This document shows positions 1 to 11,069 of a stretch of DNA of 64,000 bases, piece after piece. Position 1 is the stretch's first letter, and every line of letters begins with the position of its first letter. Position numbers and translations under genes: made by a program. The stretch comes from Cokeromyces recurvatus (taxonomy: Eukaryota > Mucoromycota > Mucoromycetes > Mucorales > Mucoraceae), in NCBI RefSeq assembly GCF_025118155.1, contig NW_026251415.1, positions 186,001 to 250,000 on the forward strand, read 5' to 3'. Under the pieces are notes generated by a model that was not told where the DNA came from, did no database searches, and saw only the letters and a program-made list of their open reading frames with translations.

Positions 1-167
1 AGTTTTATTAGAAAGAAAAAAAAAAAGAAACAATAGAAACATATTCAATTTTTAGTAAGAAGCATTAGATAATAACGATAATAAGAAAAAATTAAAATAA
101 AGAGGAAAGATATATACAGAATGGTATGATGATGAAAAATTAGATCCAAATCCAAATATTTTTTTTT

Positions 168-1379
168 TCAAGAAATAACAGCAGAGGGTGAAGTTGAATA
201 GATATTATACATGGGATTAGTATGCGAGTTATAAAAACAATACTTGTTAATAAAGTCAGAATAGCTCATTTGGAATCCTTCAGTACCCATAGTAGGAGAC
301 GAGTTCATAGTAGTAGTAGTAGGAGTAGAAGAAGAAGAGATAATGGGAATAGGTTCAGTTACAGACGAATAAGAAAGATGATTTGACTTTATCAAGGGAT
401 AAGCTGTAGTAGCAGTAGTCATTTCAGGCTTTTTAGGTGTAACAGGAGTAGAAACAGTAGAGAAAAAGACAGGAGGGGTATAATTAAAGAGATCTGTATC
501 TTCAGGAGTTCCAGGTGGAGAAGGTGGAGGAGAAAAGGGTTTACGTGCTGCAGATAATGAAGCAGTAAAATCATATCTTTTACCCAAAACCTTTATATTA
601 TCTTTTTGAATTGATTTTTCTTTTTCTTCTCTTTCTTTTCTATCTTCTTCTTCTTCTTCTTCTTTGATATCAGTTGTAGTATCTTGATGTTCATGATTAG
701 GACTAATGATAATTTCATAATTCAAACCATTGTTGTTATCCCAAAATTCTTGATTATCTACAGTATACCTTAAAGCAAGATACAGGGTTTGGCAGGTATT
801 TTTGGCTTCAAAGGGAATAGAAAAATCAAATCTATCCCAAGTATTAGATGTGCTTGGAATAGATTCACGGAAGACACCCGTTGTTTCTTCATACGAACGC
901 CACAAGTCAAAGGTATAACGAATAGAGACCAGCTTATGAAAGGATAGATTAAATGCTCTACAACGACCTTGAATCACATGTTTATTTTCAGCCATTTGTT
1001 CACAACTTCCATCAGCCAATTGCACTGATTCCATACGAATCTTGGTATCTGAATTGTAAAAAAGACTGTTTCTTGAAGGCCAATTAGGTTGCAATAGTTT
1101 ATAGTCATCTACTGTAGTGTTCATCAAGGGTGGGTCCTCCTTGACTGCATCTGGTGATTGTGTTTTATAGAAATAACGAACTTGTTCAAGTTGTTCATCA
1201 TGAAAACGCACAGATTTCTTGGGTTTTGTGTTATAGTTATACTTTTGTTGTACAACAACGGGATCATTGATTTGAATTGTAGAGCGTTTTAATACAATTC
1301 TCTTTCTATTATAGGATGCATTATTCGTATTGTTATGCAAATGGCTTATGTAATAATGTGAAGATAATGCAGAGGTCAT
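168..1379 (-). CDS. Glycogen-targeting regulatory subunit of protein phosphatase 1 (CBM21 domain)
   Basis: Single-exon gene, 403 aa. The ATG at 1379 is chosen because the frame further upstream has no ATG and is low-complexity Phe/Leu. A PP1-docking RVxF motif (KKSVRFHDEQ) sits at about residues 54-63. A CBM21 carbohydrate-binding fold follows at about 112-226 (VSIRYTFDLW, FEAKNTCQTLYLALRY, NQEFWDNNNGLNY). This order is that of the Gac1/Pig/PPP1R3 family, which brings PP1 to glycogen to dephosphorylate glycogen synthase. The C-terminal half carries a Glu/Lys-rich acidic stretch, a basic GKRYDFTASL motif and Ser/Thr/Pro-rich tracts that are probably disordered. The family call is strong; which Gac1/Pig paralogue it matches is not decidable here. 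Confidence 0.86.
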   Translation of the reverse strand: MTSALSSHYYISHLHNNTNNASYNRKRIVLKRSTIQINDPVVVQQKYNYNTKPKKSVRFHDEQLEQVRYFYKTQSPDAVKEDPPLMNTTVDDYKLLQPNWPSRNSLFYNSDTKIRMESVQLADGSCEQMAENKHVIQGRCRAFNLSFHKLVSIRYTFDLWRSYEETTGVFRESIPSTSNTWDRFDFSIPFEAKNTCQTLYLALRYTVDNQEFWDNNNGLNYEIIISPNHEHQDTTTDIKEEEEEEDRKEREEKEKSIQKDNIKVLGKRYDFTASLSAARKPFSPPPSPPGTPEDTDLFNYTPPVFFSTVSTPVTPKKPEMTTATTAYPLIKSNHLSYSSVTEPIPIISSSSTPTTTTMNSSPTMGTEGFQMSYSDFINKYCFYNSHTNPMYNIYSTSPSAVIS

Positions 1380-4300
1380 ATTATTATATATATACAATTT
1401 ATCTAAAATAACAATAATAATAAAAAGAAGAAGAAGGAAAAAAAAAAAAAGAAAAAGAAAAAAGAAATAGAAGGAATGATAACTAAAAAAGAAAAGAGGT
1501 AAGGAGATGAAAAAAAAAAAAAAAAAAGAAACTTTATATGTATTTATAAATTTCAAAAAAAATAAAATAAAAAGGAAATTTTAACTTGGAGAATGATGGG
1601 CTATTTATAAGATAAAATATTACAGAAAAACTACAAGATAAAGTTTACATTTCGTTTCACGAGTTTAAACTCCTAAACGATCTTTTTTTTTTTTTATCTA
1701 CTGTCTGGACCGCTATCATCATTATTATTAATCGTTATCTCTTTATATAAAGTGTTACAAAACCAGAGGTTGTGTAGAAATTCCTTTTCTCCTTATCTAT
1801 CATTTGCAATAGATAAAGTCTTTAGTACAATAGGAGTAGTTATTGAATCTTTTATTAATATCAAAAACGAGAAAAATCATTTATTAGAACATATATATAT
1901 ACAAATATGTCTATATCTGTGTATGTCTCTTTCTCTTTTTATATATATATAAATACATGTACTATTTATTCGAATTTTAAAATGGCGTCAAATACTTGAA
2001 TGGTCCGAGTGTCGTTTGATAAGCATCTCCAGTTTCGAAACATATATTCACCTGTACAAAAAGTAACAAGTGTAATTCCCTTTTTTATTTTTTTTCTATC
2101 TATTTTAACAAAAAAAAAAAAAAAAAATCAGATTGTTGTTAAAAGTAATAATTCATCATTGCTGCGGAGAATGGAGGATTCTTCTTTGTTATCTTGATGA
2201 GCACTTTAGTTATTATACATAATTAACCCCTTTTTTTGTATTCCTTCTTTGGTCTCACCAATATTTTCCCGCCTTTTTCAAAATGCAATCTAAACGTTAT
2301 TCTGTTAAACATTATAATAAAGACTATTGCATCATGCGAATCAATCTTAATATTTGTTTGTTATCAGCCTCAAGAAATAAAAAAAAGAAAAGAAAAAAAA
2401 AAAGAGGTAAAAGTAGTTCTTATTTCATTCTTATTATTTCCTTCTAATTATTTATAGTTACATTATATATTTTTTTGGGGGGAAAAGAATAATAAATAAT
2501 AATAACAATAATGAAAGAGAATGAATGAGTTTCAAATGCAGGGCTTTTTGTGTGTGTGTGTGTGCGTGTGTGTGTATCCCAAAATCAATGCAAATGATAG
2601 TATGAAGAGATCAACGTAAAGATACGATTATATATTTAAGCATAAAACGCTACCGAATAGAGAAGAAAAGAAAAAAAAAAACTTTAAAATTAATATTTGA
2701 AACTAGCGTAAAGTAATTAAGATAATTCATGATAGAAACCTTTTTTTTTTCCATTCTATTTTAATGCAGTTTAGAACTTTGTTAATCCCAAAAAATAAAA
2801 AATAAATAAATAAAGGGGAAGGAGTCTAAACAGATGAAACGCTAACAAAAAAAAAGAATGATTCTAGTGTCTATATTTGTTTATTTTAATAGGAGAAAAT
2901 AAACATATAAAAATGTATAAAAAGTGGAGAAATGTAATACCTACTTTAAATAGTAACTATGTATTATATAAACAACATAGTTAATAATTTTACCATCTTT
3001 TTTTTTTTTTTTTTTTCCTTTTATTTTTGTTCCTGACAGTCCCGAAGATAATATATCATACTTACTTCAAATAGAAGTATTATTTTTTTCCTTTTAATTT
3101 TCTATTCTATTATGGTTGAGTCGCCGATAAAGTTATAGTTTGTATAGCAATATTCTTACGACTTTTCCTTTGAAGAAACATGATACAATAAATTGTTTCG
3201 TATATTTTATGCAACAAATCAATTTACTTTTAATAATTAAAAAACAAATGAGTTTTTTTTTGTATTGTTGCTGTTATTATTATAAGCTGTAAAATACGAT
3301 TCTTTATGATTATATTTCTTTATTTCAAAGATAAAAGAATGTGATTTATTTATTTATAAGTTGAAATATCATTGATTTTTTTTTTTATTTTATTCATAAT
3401 ATACACTTCTTTTACTCCGACTTAAATTTACTTGTTGAATACATATTATCCACCAAATATGTACATTTCTAGATGATAGGGAATATCTGGTACGATTAGT
3501 CTGTCTGTCACTCTTTCTTTTCCCCTTTTTATCATTTCTTTTACATGTATATATTTATTTATATATCAAAAATAGGCTACTTATTTGTACTTATCATAGC
3601 CACTCTTTCTCCCCAACAAAGAAGGATAGTGACTAAAAAAAAAAATAATTTTTTTCTTCATTATTAGTGTGTTTCCAATTAATCTAATCCTCAGGTAAAA
3701 TAACAAAATAACCAGCATCCCATTGTTTTTTGTTTTTTTTTAAGAAAAAAAAAACTTGTTGTCTGGAAATAGATTCAAATTTATTCTGGAATTTACTATG
3801 ATAATAAAGCAATTGTAATATTCTAGGAATAGTAAATAAATAAATAAACACACATATATTTTATATTTATTTATGCATGTAAGGATATTATATTGTCATA
3901 ACCACGTTCTAAATAGCATGTTGAAGAGGATAAAACAAGTGATTATGTAAATATGAATGGATTCTATTTTTAAAAAAAAAATATGAGTGGTTATAAATTA
4001 GGTGGACCCTGCATAGCTTTTTCTATTATTTGGGGGGAGGGAGGAAGATTATGTATTTTACAAGAATTTAATCCAAGAAAAGGGAAAAAAAAAATTATTT
4101 TAATGCATCTTTTTCTTTTTTTAATTGCAAATCAATTGATTATTACCAACAAAGGATTTATTTCCCAAGTTTATAGGGGATGGGAGAAAGGCGGGAAATA
4201 ATAGAATTTATTTTAGTAGTCATCATCATCTTTATTTCCTTCCTACTCGTTAGTATAAAGGAGTAGCTTGTTTCAATAACATAATACTTGCAACAACCTG

Positions 4301-4387
4301 CCAATCTATATCTGTTTTTTTTTCTCTCTTTCTTTTTCTCACAAATATTGAAAGGAAAAAAAATAAATGATGAACATGAACTATCAT

Positions 4388-4425
<38 letters not shown>

Positions 4426-4757
4426 CCTTTTTTTTTTAGGGTTGATTGTCTCTTTTACTATGATGGATTCTTTGTATTGTTAACAAATAAAATAAGAATG
4501 CGATATTTATTATTATTATTATTCGTTATTATAACAGATGAAAATAAACATGAACGTACGTACGTATGTATGTATGTATGAATACATGTGTATGTATATG
4601 TGTGCGTGTATGTATGTGGTTTATTACATAAATAAATTTTCTACCATTATATATATTTGTATATATATGTCTTTATATGTATATATACACATATATATGA
4701 TTATATATAAATATATGCAACAAGTATTTTGATTTAATTCAAGTCTGACATATCCAA
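1380..4757. other. AT-rich intergenic region, no gene recognised
   Basis: About 3.4 kb upstream of both flanking minus-strand features. It holds simple repeats: a TG/CG dinucleotide run near 2552-2576, a 36-T tract at 4390-4425 and a TATG/TGTA run near 4558-4580. Short open frames are low-complexity and show no domain, splice structure or codon pattern that looks genuine. The part next to 1380 should contain the promoter of the PP1-subunit gene. I see nothing else I can support. Confidence 0.5.
4390..4425. repeat. 36-nt poly(T) tract
   Basis: Uninterrupted T run on the + strand in the intergenic region between the PP1-subunit and homeobox genes. No flanking coding remnant suggests a retroelement tail. 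Confidence 0.9.
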
Positions 4758-5726
4758 TTATGGTAATTCATCTCTTTCTTTTACAATTGGACATAATTGT
4801 TTGATATGTTTACTATCTGTGTGTGTGTGTGTGTGTGTGTGTTTTTTTTTGGTTATTATAATAAAGTATGTATGTATGTATGTATGTATGTATAACATAC
4901 CTGTTGTAGCATGATTAGTAATCCATCCACGCTTTCTTCTTGATTTCTTTCTCAGTGAGTGTGGATTATTTTCTTCTTGTTGATAAGGAGAAGATAAAAT
5001 TAATGGTAAAATACGTCTACGTGCATTAATAAACCAGTTACTAATTTGATTTAAAGTAAGATTGGTCTTTAATCGTAATCCACGTTTTTCTTCTTCAGTT
5101 GGATATGGATGTCTACTATGTTCTATTAACCACTGTTTTAAAATAGCTGTCACATTTTTGGGTAAGTTGCCTCTTCTCTTTCGACCATGATGACTTGTTG
5201 TTACAACAGTAGTAGTAGTAGTAGTAGCAGCAGCAGCAGTAGTAGTAGTAGCAGCAGCACCAGCATTAGTAGTGGTAGCTTTTGTTTTTAATTTTTTATT
5301 TTTATGAGCATCTTGAATCATTCTATCATCATTGTCTTTATCCTCTTCTGATTGACGTTTTTGATTCCATTTAGTAGTAGTAGTAGTGGCAGATGAACAA
5401 GATGATGAGTAATAAGGGGAAGGACTATTATTATAAATGGTCGAAGGTGGTGGTGTTTCAGGTGGTGACAGATTTTTTTGATGATGATGATTATAAATAA
5501 TACTGTTCCAAAATTGTACATTCGTTTTAAGCATAGCATCCACTTTTTGTTTTTTTAATTCAATCACCTGACTATCACTGCAAATATCAGCTGTTGAATC
5601 ATTAAAGAGAATGATAGGACTAAATATACGTATCTATTAAAATAATAAAGAATGATATGTTAATATATCTATTTTATCATCTAAATATATAATTTTTGTT
5701 AAATTATTATGTACTGTATTCTTCAT
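4758..5726 (-). CDS. TALE-class homeodomain transcription factor
   Basis: Nuclear DNA-binding regulator. Exons: 4758-4816, 4901-5633 and tentatively 5715-5726. The 84-nt intron 4817-4900 (GTATG...CACAG) is firm: it restores Asp and a short C-terminus in frame. The frame is open back to a good acceptor at 5634-5635 with no ATG, so an upstream exon is required. An ATG at 5726 with donor GTACAT gives a 4-codon first exon in the right phase, but this donor is weak. The homeodomain lies near residues 150-215 of about 267: a basic arm GRKRRGNLPK, the three-residue TALE extension (HPYPTEEEK) and helix 3 WFINARRR. The N-terminal part is rich in Pro, Ser, Thr and an Ala/Thr run. Target genes are unknown. 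Class is certain, 5' end is not. Confidence 0.82.
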
Positions 5727-6119
5727 AAGAAAGAAGCTTTTTTATTCCAGTAAAAGATAATTAAATAAAAGAAAAAGAATAGAAAAAGAGAAAGAAAAAG
5801 AAAAAGAAAAGAAAAAAAAAGAGACAGAGACAGAGGGAAAGAGAAAGAAAAGAAAGTGATGTAAATAAAATAAATGTAAAGCTATTTATATATGTGTCTA
5901 TATTTTAGTAAGGGACGTGCATATATACATAAAAGATATCATTTGTTATAGTTTTGATCGGCAAAGGAAAAAAAAGTTGTTGTTGTTGTATTATCAATTA
6001 AGAACAAAACTTGAATGCTTTTCTATCTTAAAAACACACATTTTTATTTATTTATTTTATTTTATTTTATTTTTTGGCTGATTTTATAATGTATATAACA
6101 GATATTACCTGTCAAGAAC

Positions 6120-6167
<48 letters not shown>

Positions 6168-6731
6168 TATATATAAATATATACAAATATACATGTATAT
6201 ATTTCTGTCTGTCTATCTATCTATCTATTTTTGACATTTCCTTTTTATTTCTTTCAAGTAAAAGTGTTATTACATTCCTCTATATTCTAGTACATTGTTT
6301 GTTATCTGCATCTACCTTACAAATAAAGTTCGAAATTGAATAATAGAATTATCATCCTTATTACTTTAACCTGTTAGACAGTTTAATCGTTATTATTAAA
6401 CAAAAAAAAAAGACTCTAAGGAGTAAAGAGGAGAAAATAAAGGGGGTTAAAAGAAACAAATAATAATTGATATACAAGCAAGATATAACTCTTTGACAGC
6501 CCAATTTTTATCCTTTATTTGTTTTGTTTTGTTTTGTTTTGTTTGAAATGTTCTAATTTCATTCCTTCAACTAATTGAATATAAACAGACAAAATGACCT
6601 TTTCTTTCAAACTACTTTTTTTTTCCTTTCTTTCTTTCTTTCTCTCCTTTTTAATTCTATTTTGACATGTCTCCTTTTTGATTATTAGAATAATTTTGAC
6701 GTAGTTAATAATCAAATTGTCAAACTTTAAA

Positions 6732-6775
<44 letters not shown>

Positions 6776-7385
6776 TACTTTATTCTTGTTTGAAAATATG
6801 TCACACATTTTACATTACGTAATCCTTATTTTATTTTTATTTATTTATCAAAAGATGGTTGTTGTTGTCGTTGCTGTTGCTGCTTTAATTATGATTTAAG
6901 GTACCAGTAACAGGTGAGCTATTTTTGTTTCAGCCAATGATCTTCAACTATAAAATAACAACAGCCATCATTCATAGACCGACTGACAATGTCATTTTTA
7001 TTTATTTATATATTTAGCCCTGTCTATTATTTCATATGTCCTGTTATTTTTTTTTGTTGACAATCCTTCTTTCTTCACTTTAGTATATATCATGATCGAC
7101 AAAGATATCTTTTCTCTTCTTCTTCTTGGAGGACACTTTCTTTAGCTCGCTATTTTATTGAAAAAACCGGACAAAAAAAAAATACAACCAATGATATCCA
7201 GAAATGGATTTATTTGGGCTCAAACCCAATTTTTAAAAAACAAATGTTAAAGATTGCAAGCAATATTTTAGGATATGCGTATTTATACTTCACAAAAAGG
7301 ATACGACCATGTTATTAGATAGACTCAAATCATCATTTATCTATTACTTCTTGTATCGTCATAAATACCAACGTTAATATTGATG
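5727..7385. other. Intergenic region with simple repeats
   Basis: Contains AG-rich sequence (5770-5860, probably the homeobox gene's upstream region), a 39-A tract at 6124-6162, a TCTG/TCTA microsatellite near 6205-6228 and an ATT run at 6736-6775. Open frames here are made of these repeats (poly-Lys, poly-Asn, poly-Leu). No gene is supported. Confidence 0.5.
6124..6162. repeat. 39-nt poly(A) tract
   Basis: Uninterrupted A run in the intergenic region upstream of the homeobox gene. Confidence 0.9.
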
Positions 7386-7965
7386 AGGAAGAAGGAAAAA
7401 GACCTTCCTTCCTATCATTACTTGGGTAAAAGTGCTTCTCAACTTTTAGCAAAGCCTAATGCAGGAGGTACAAGTATTTATAGTGAAGCACTTTCAATTG
7501 AATTACTATCAAGTTAGATTATTAGGTATCCATTTATTCAAGACTGTGAAACTGAAGTGTGTATATCTGTATTCAGGAGGGAATCATGGTCCTATTATAG
7601 ACTATGTATATCCATTATATCACTCCAAATGAGAAAGTAGTGACATTAGGTGTATCTGTAACAAGAGCTACGGCTTTATACAAAAAAATAGGAGGCTCTT
7701 CAACTCTTGACAAAGAAATTGAATGCATTGATTAAAATCAAGACAAGCCATGATTCATATTCATCTAGATTATTCTATTTTACATATTTGGATTAAATCG
7801 GGTAAAATTGCAACTCTAATTAGAAGAGTATGTTGTAAACTAATAAACGAATCAACATGAAAAAAAAAGAAACATTTAGAGATTCGATTATATTAATTTC
7901 TATTGTTAATCAAGATGTTTTATTTTTTAATAATAATCATTTCCTTTCAAGAATCAAGACAATAA
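7386..7965 (+). pseudogene. Decayed protein-coding gene of an unnamed family
   Basis: Several protein-like blocks lie in order on the + strand but in shifting frames with stops. One block at about 7410-7515 reads LGKSASQLLAKPNAGGTS then SEALSIELLS, ending in a TAG. A second at about 7630-7735 reads NEKVVTLGVSVTRATALYKK. A third at about 7760-7855 reads LDYSILHIWIKSGKIATL, and a fourth at about 7885-7950 contains IILISIVNQDVLFF. From memory this order resembles a multi-copy protein family of unknown function in Mucoralean genomes. The resemblance is recollection, not a search. No intron arrangement I tried removes the stops, so I call it a pseudogene. Confidence 0.45.
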
Positions 7966-8261
7966 ATGATAACACTATTCCTATGTTTTTTTTCTTTACT
8001 GTTCTTCTTCATGATGGTCCATCTTTTGTTGCTGTTGTTTAATAAATAAAAATTCTTTATTGTTTAACAATTTATTCTAAAACTGTCAGCAACCCATCAG
8101 GGGATCAGAAAATTTTATAACTCCTCAACTAAAAGTCGCTTAAAGCTTTTATCGAAATAAAATAATAAAAAAAAAAAAAATAAAAAATAAAAAAAAAGTT
8201 CGATTTCGGTTATTTATTTAATTCTCTTTCTTCTTTTACTCACTCATTCTCCCTTCCTCTC

Positions 8262-8295
<34 letters not shown>

Positions 8296-8355
8296 CCCTA
8301 TCTTATTTTATATAGCTTTTCGCTCACTACTTTTTATTTAATCATATCAAACATT

Positions 8356-9482
8356 ATGTTGTTTCCAAAAGAAGCCCGTAAGGTCATTGCAGTTGACCTC
8401 GATCAAACATTAGCACATACATTAGAAAGTTTAGTTGAATGGCATAACGATACTTATTCTACACAACTTAGTGTTACTGACTTTAATACCTACGATTATT
8501 GGAAGATTTGGGGAGGTACAAGAGAGGAAAGTTATGTAAAAATCAGAGAATTTTATGAATCTGAATACTTTGATCAAATCAAACCTATTAGAGACTTTGC
8601 CTTGGAAAGTTTGAAAATGTTGAAGAAACGTCATTTTTCTTTAGTGATCATCACGTCTAGACAGCAATTTATTGCTGAAAGAACAAAACGATTTGTAGAT
8701 AGACATTATCCAGGTAACGCACGTACCTATTTTTTTTTTCTGTGTGAGTGTGTGTGAGTGTGTGTGAGTGTATGTGAGTGTTTTTACACAAATATGTAAA
8801 AAATGAAAAATTGAAAAAAAAAAAATTGAAAAAATCCAAAAAAAAAGAAAAAAAAAAAAAAGATTTTTTCTCTTTATATCTTTATTTAATTAATTAATTT
8901 ATTATTATTATTATTTTTTTTTCTCAAGGCATATTTGAAAGCATCTATTTTTGTAATTTAGGCTTAACGGATGCTGAACAATTAGAATATGTTTCAAAAC
9001 CAAAGTCAATTATTTGTCAAGAGATTGGAGTAGATGTATTGATTGATGATTCTCTTGAACATGCACTTGACTGTTCCTCTTTGGGTATTGAAGTATTACT
9101 TTATGATCGAAATGGAGAATACATTTGGAATCATGAAGATAAAATGAAAAAGAAAAATCCTCGTTGTGCACACACACTTACTTCTACATCTAAAAGACTT
9201 TATCAACGTATTCCAACCAAGATATCAAAAAATATACATCGTATGACCAGTTGGACAGAAATTATAGCCCAGTTTCCAAAGCCAACAAGTCCGCTCCGTT
9301 ACTGCACTTATCCACCAGATTCCTGTTCTGAAGAAGAAGAAGAGGAGGAGGAGGATAAAGCAGAAGAAGATCAATTATTTGATAAATCAAATTATTATGG
9401 ATATGAAACTGTTGAAATAGAAGAAATGAGTGATGAGGAGGATGAATATCCAGTCTGGAAAGATAATCGAGTATGGACATAA
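8356..9482 (+). CDS. HAD-superfamily hydrolase, NT5C-like
   Basis: Exons 8356-8713 and 8929-9482, 303 aa; the 215-nt intron interrupts a Gly codon (phase 1). HAD motif I is VDLDQTLAHT (Asp14, Asp16), motif II is VIITSRQ near residue 96 and motif IV is the acidic VLIDDSLEHA near residue 155-160. Members with this layout (5'(3')-deoxyribonucleotidase-type, 'C' cap) hydrolyse phosphate esters; the substrate cannot be read from sequence. The C-terminus has an acidic run of Glu encoded by GAA/GAG repeats. The start ATG follows a CT-rich leader typical of this genome's promoters. Superfamily is secure; nucleotidase activity is an inference. Confidence 0.8.
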
Positions 9483-11069
9483 AAAGCCTTTTCTTTTCAT
9501 TTCTTCTGTAGATTATATAATCATAATAATAATGCATACCCCTTTCCTCGTTTATTTCTCTCTCTCTCTCTTTTTATGTATATTGTTTTCTGTTCCTTTT
9601 ATTAGAATAAAATAGTGTTCATTGTTTATATGTAATATGCAAGCAGTTTTCTTAAATAGCATATAAAATTTATACTAGGAACAGGAGTACACTGACAATG
9701 ACGTATAATGCTCAACTAATAAATTCTCTCTCTCTCTCTCACATGTTAAACTTTGATTGCATAGCAAGTGTTGCCATAAAAAGTATTCTTAATATTAAAA
9801 ACGAGTTTACATAAAAGGAGAGGGGAAGGTCTTGTTGTAATCATATTGATCGATAAGGATAAGAAAAGAAGAAGAAAAGGAAATTCTTCTACTACCTTTT
9901 TTAATAATAATTACTGTTATTCTCGATGGTATTCAAGACATTATACCTTATTGTATCCTCATCATGAAGTCTTTTAATTTTAAATTTAGAAATTGCCTAC
10001 TTTTTTTTATTCTAAAGAATAAAAATTGCAAGTATATTATGTTATGCAAAGAGGTTATGTCTGTAATTAAATCATTGTCTCTAGGATAAGAGAATAACAT
10101 AATGGTAATAGTTAGTAGTAATAGTACTAATAGTAGTCGTGGTAGATCTGCTGTATAGAATAACTATTTTTGTCAGTACGAAGGGGTTTCCAATAAAGAA
10201 ACCATCAATATGAGTTTAATATGAATGTGATATAAAGGCCTGTAAAACATGTTCAATCATCATTCTTACAAAAACCCAAGTACATGATAATAATAAAATC
10301 ATGTACGTCGTTGTGATTGTTTAATAAAATATGAAAAATCTAAACTTGACAAAGAGATAATAACGCATACCACCTTACTATCTAGTAAAATATATGTATA
10401 CAAACAGCCCTTGTTTGTCGTCATTAAAAGGATATTACCACCCACTTAACAACAAGAGTATATGATGAAATGACGTTTTTTTTTTATTATTATTTAATAA
10501 TTGACTACCCTATTTCACTTGACTTGTTTCAAGTATGTCTAGTTTTCATTAAAGAATAAAGCTTATATTTGATAACATTGCATAACAATTGGTCTTTATG
10601 TGCACGTTCTATTTCGAATTTCTATTGGGTGAAATAAAGAGGGAAAGGAAGAAAAGTAGAAGAATAAAAAAAAAAAAAAAGTGACATTACGCAAAACCCT
10701 GTAAATATTAGGCTTTTGGTTTGTGTTGTGCTTTACGCTTTTTTTTTTTTCTTTATTTATTATTATTTTTTTGTGTTCAAATATAATATATTTAAATATT
10801 TTTATGAATATTTATAAACATTTACTTTTTTTTTTTTCACTTTTTCCTTTCCTTCTTTTTTTTTTTTTTTCTTTAACATTATTACCAATTTTGAAGCGGT
10901 TTCTTCCTTTTTTTTTTTTAATAATTTAAAATTACCTCCACCCCCTTTATTCATCATTTCCTTTTTTAGAACTTTCGTCACGTTTATCATTAGGATTTTA
11001 GTTTAGCAAGAAAAAAAAAAGAAAGAGAAAGAGAAAGAAAAAAAAAAAGAAAAGAAAAAGAAAGAACTC
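9483..11069. other. Intergenic region, promoter of the kinase gene at its right end
   Basis: About 1.6 kb of AT-rich DNA with CT microsatellites (9724-9740), T-rich blocks (10740-10915) and an AG-rich leader at 11008-11068 immediately before the next start codon. No coding signal or RNA gene seen. Confidence 0.5.

Noticed and set aside
8101..8230. tRNA-like TTCGATTTCGG near 8200
   Set aside because: No matching D-arm, anticodon stem or acceptor stem around it; flanks are poly(A).
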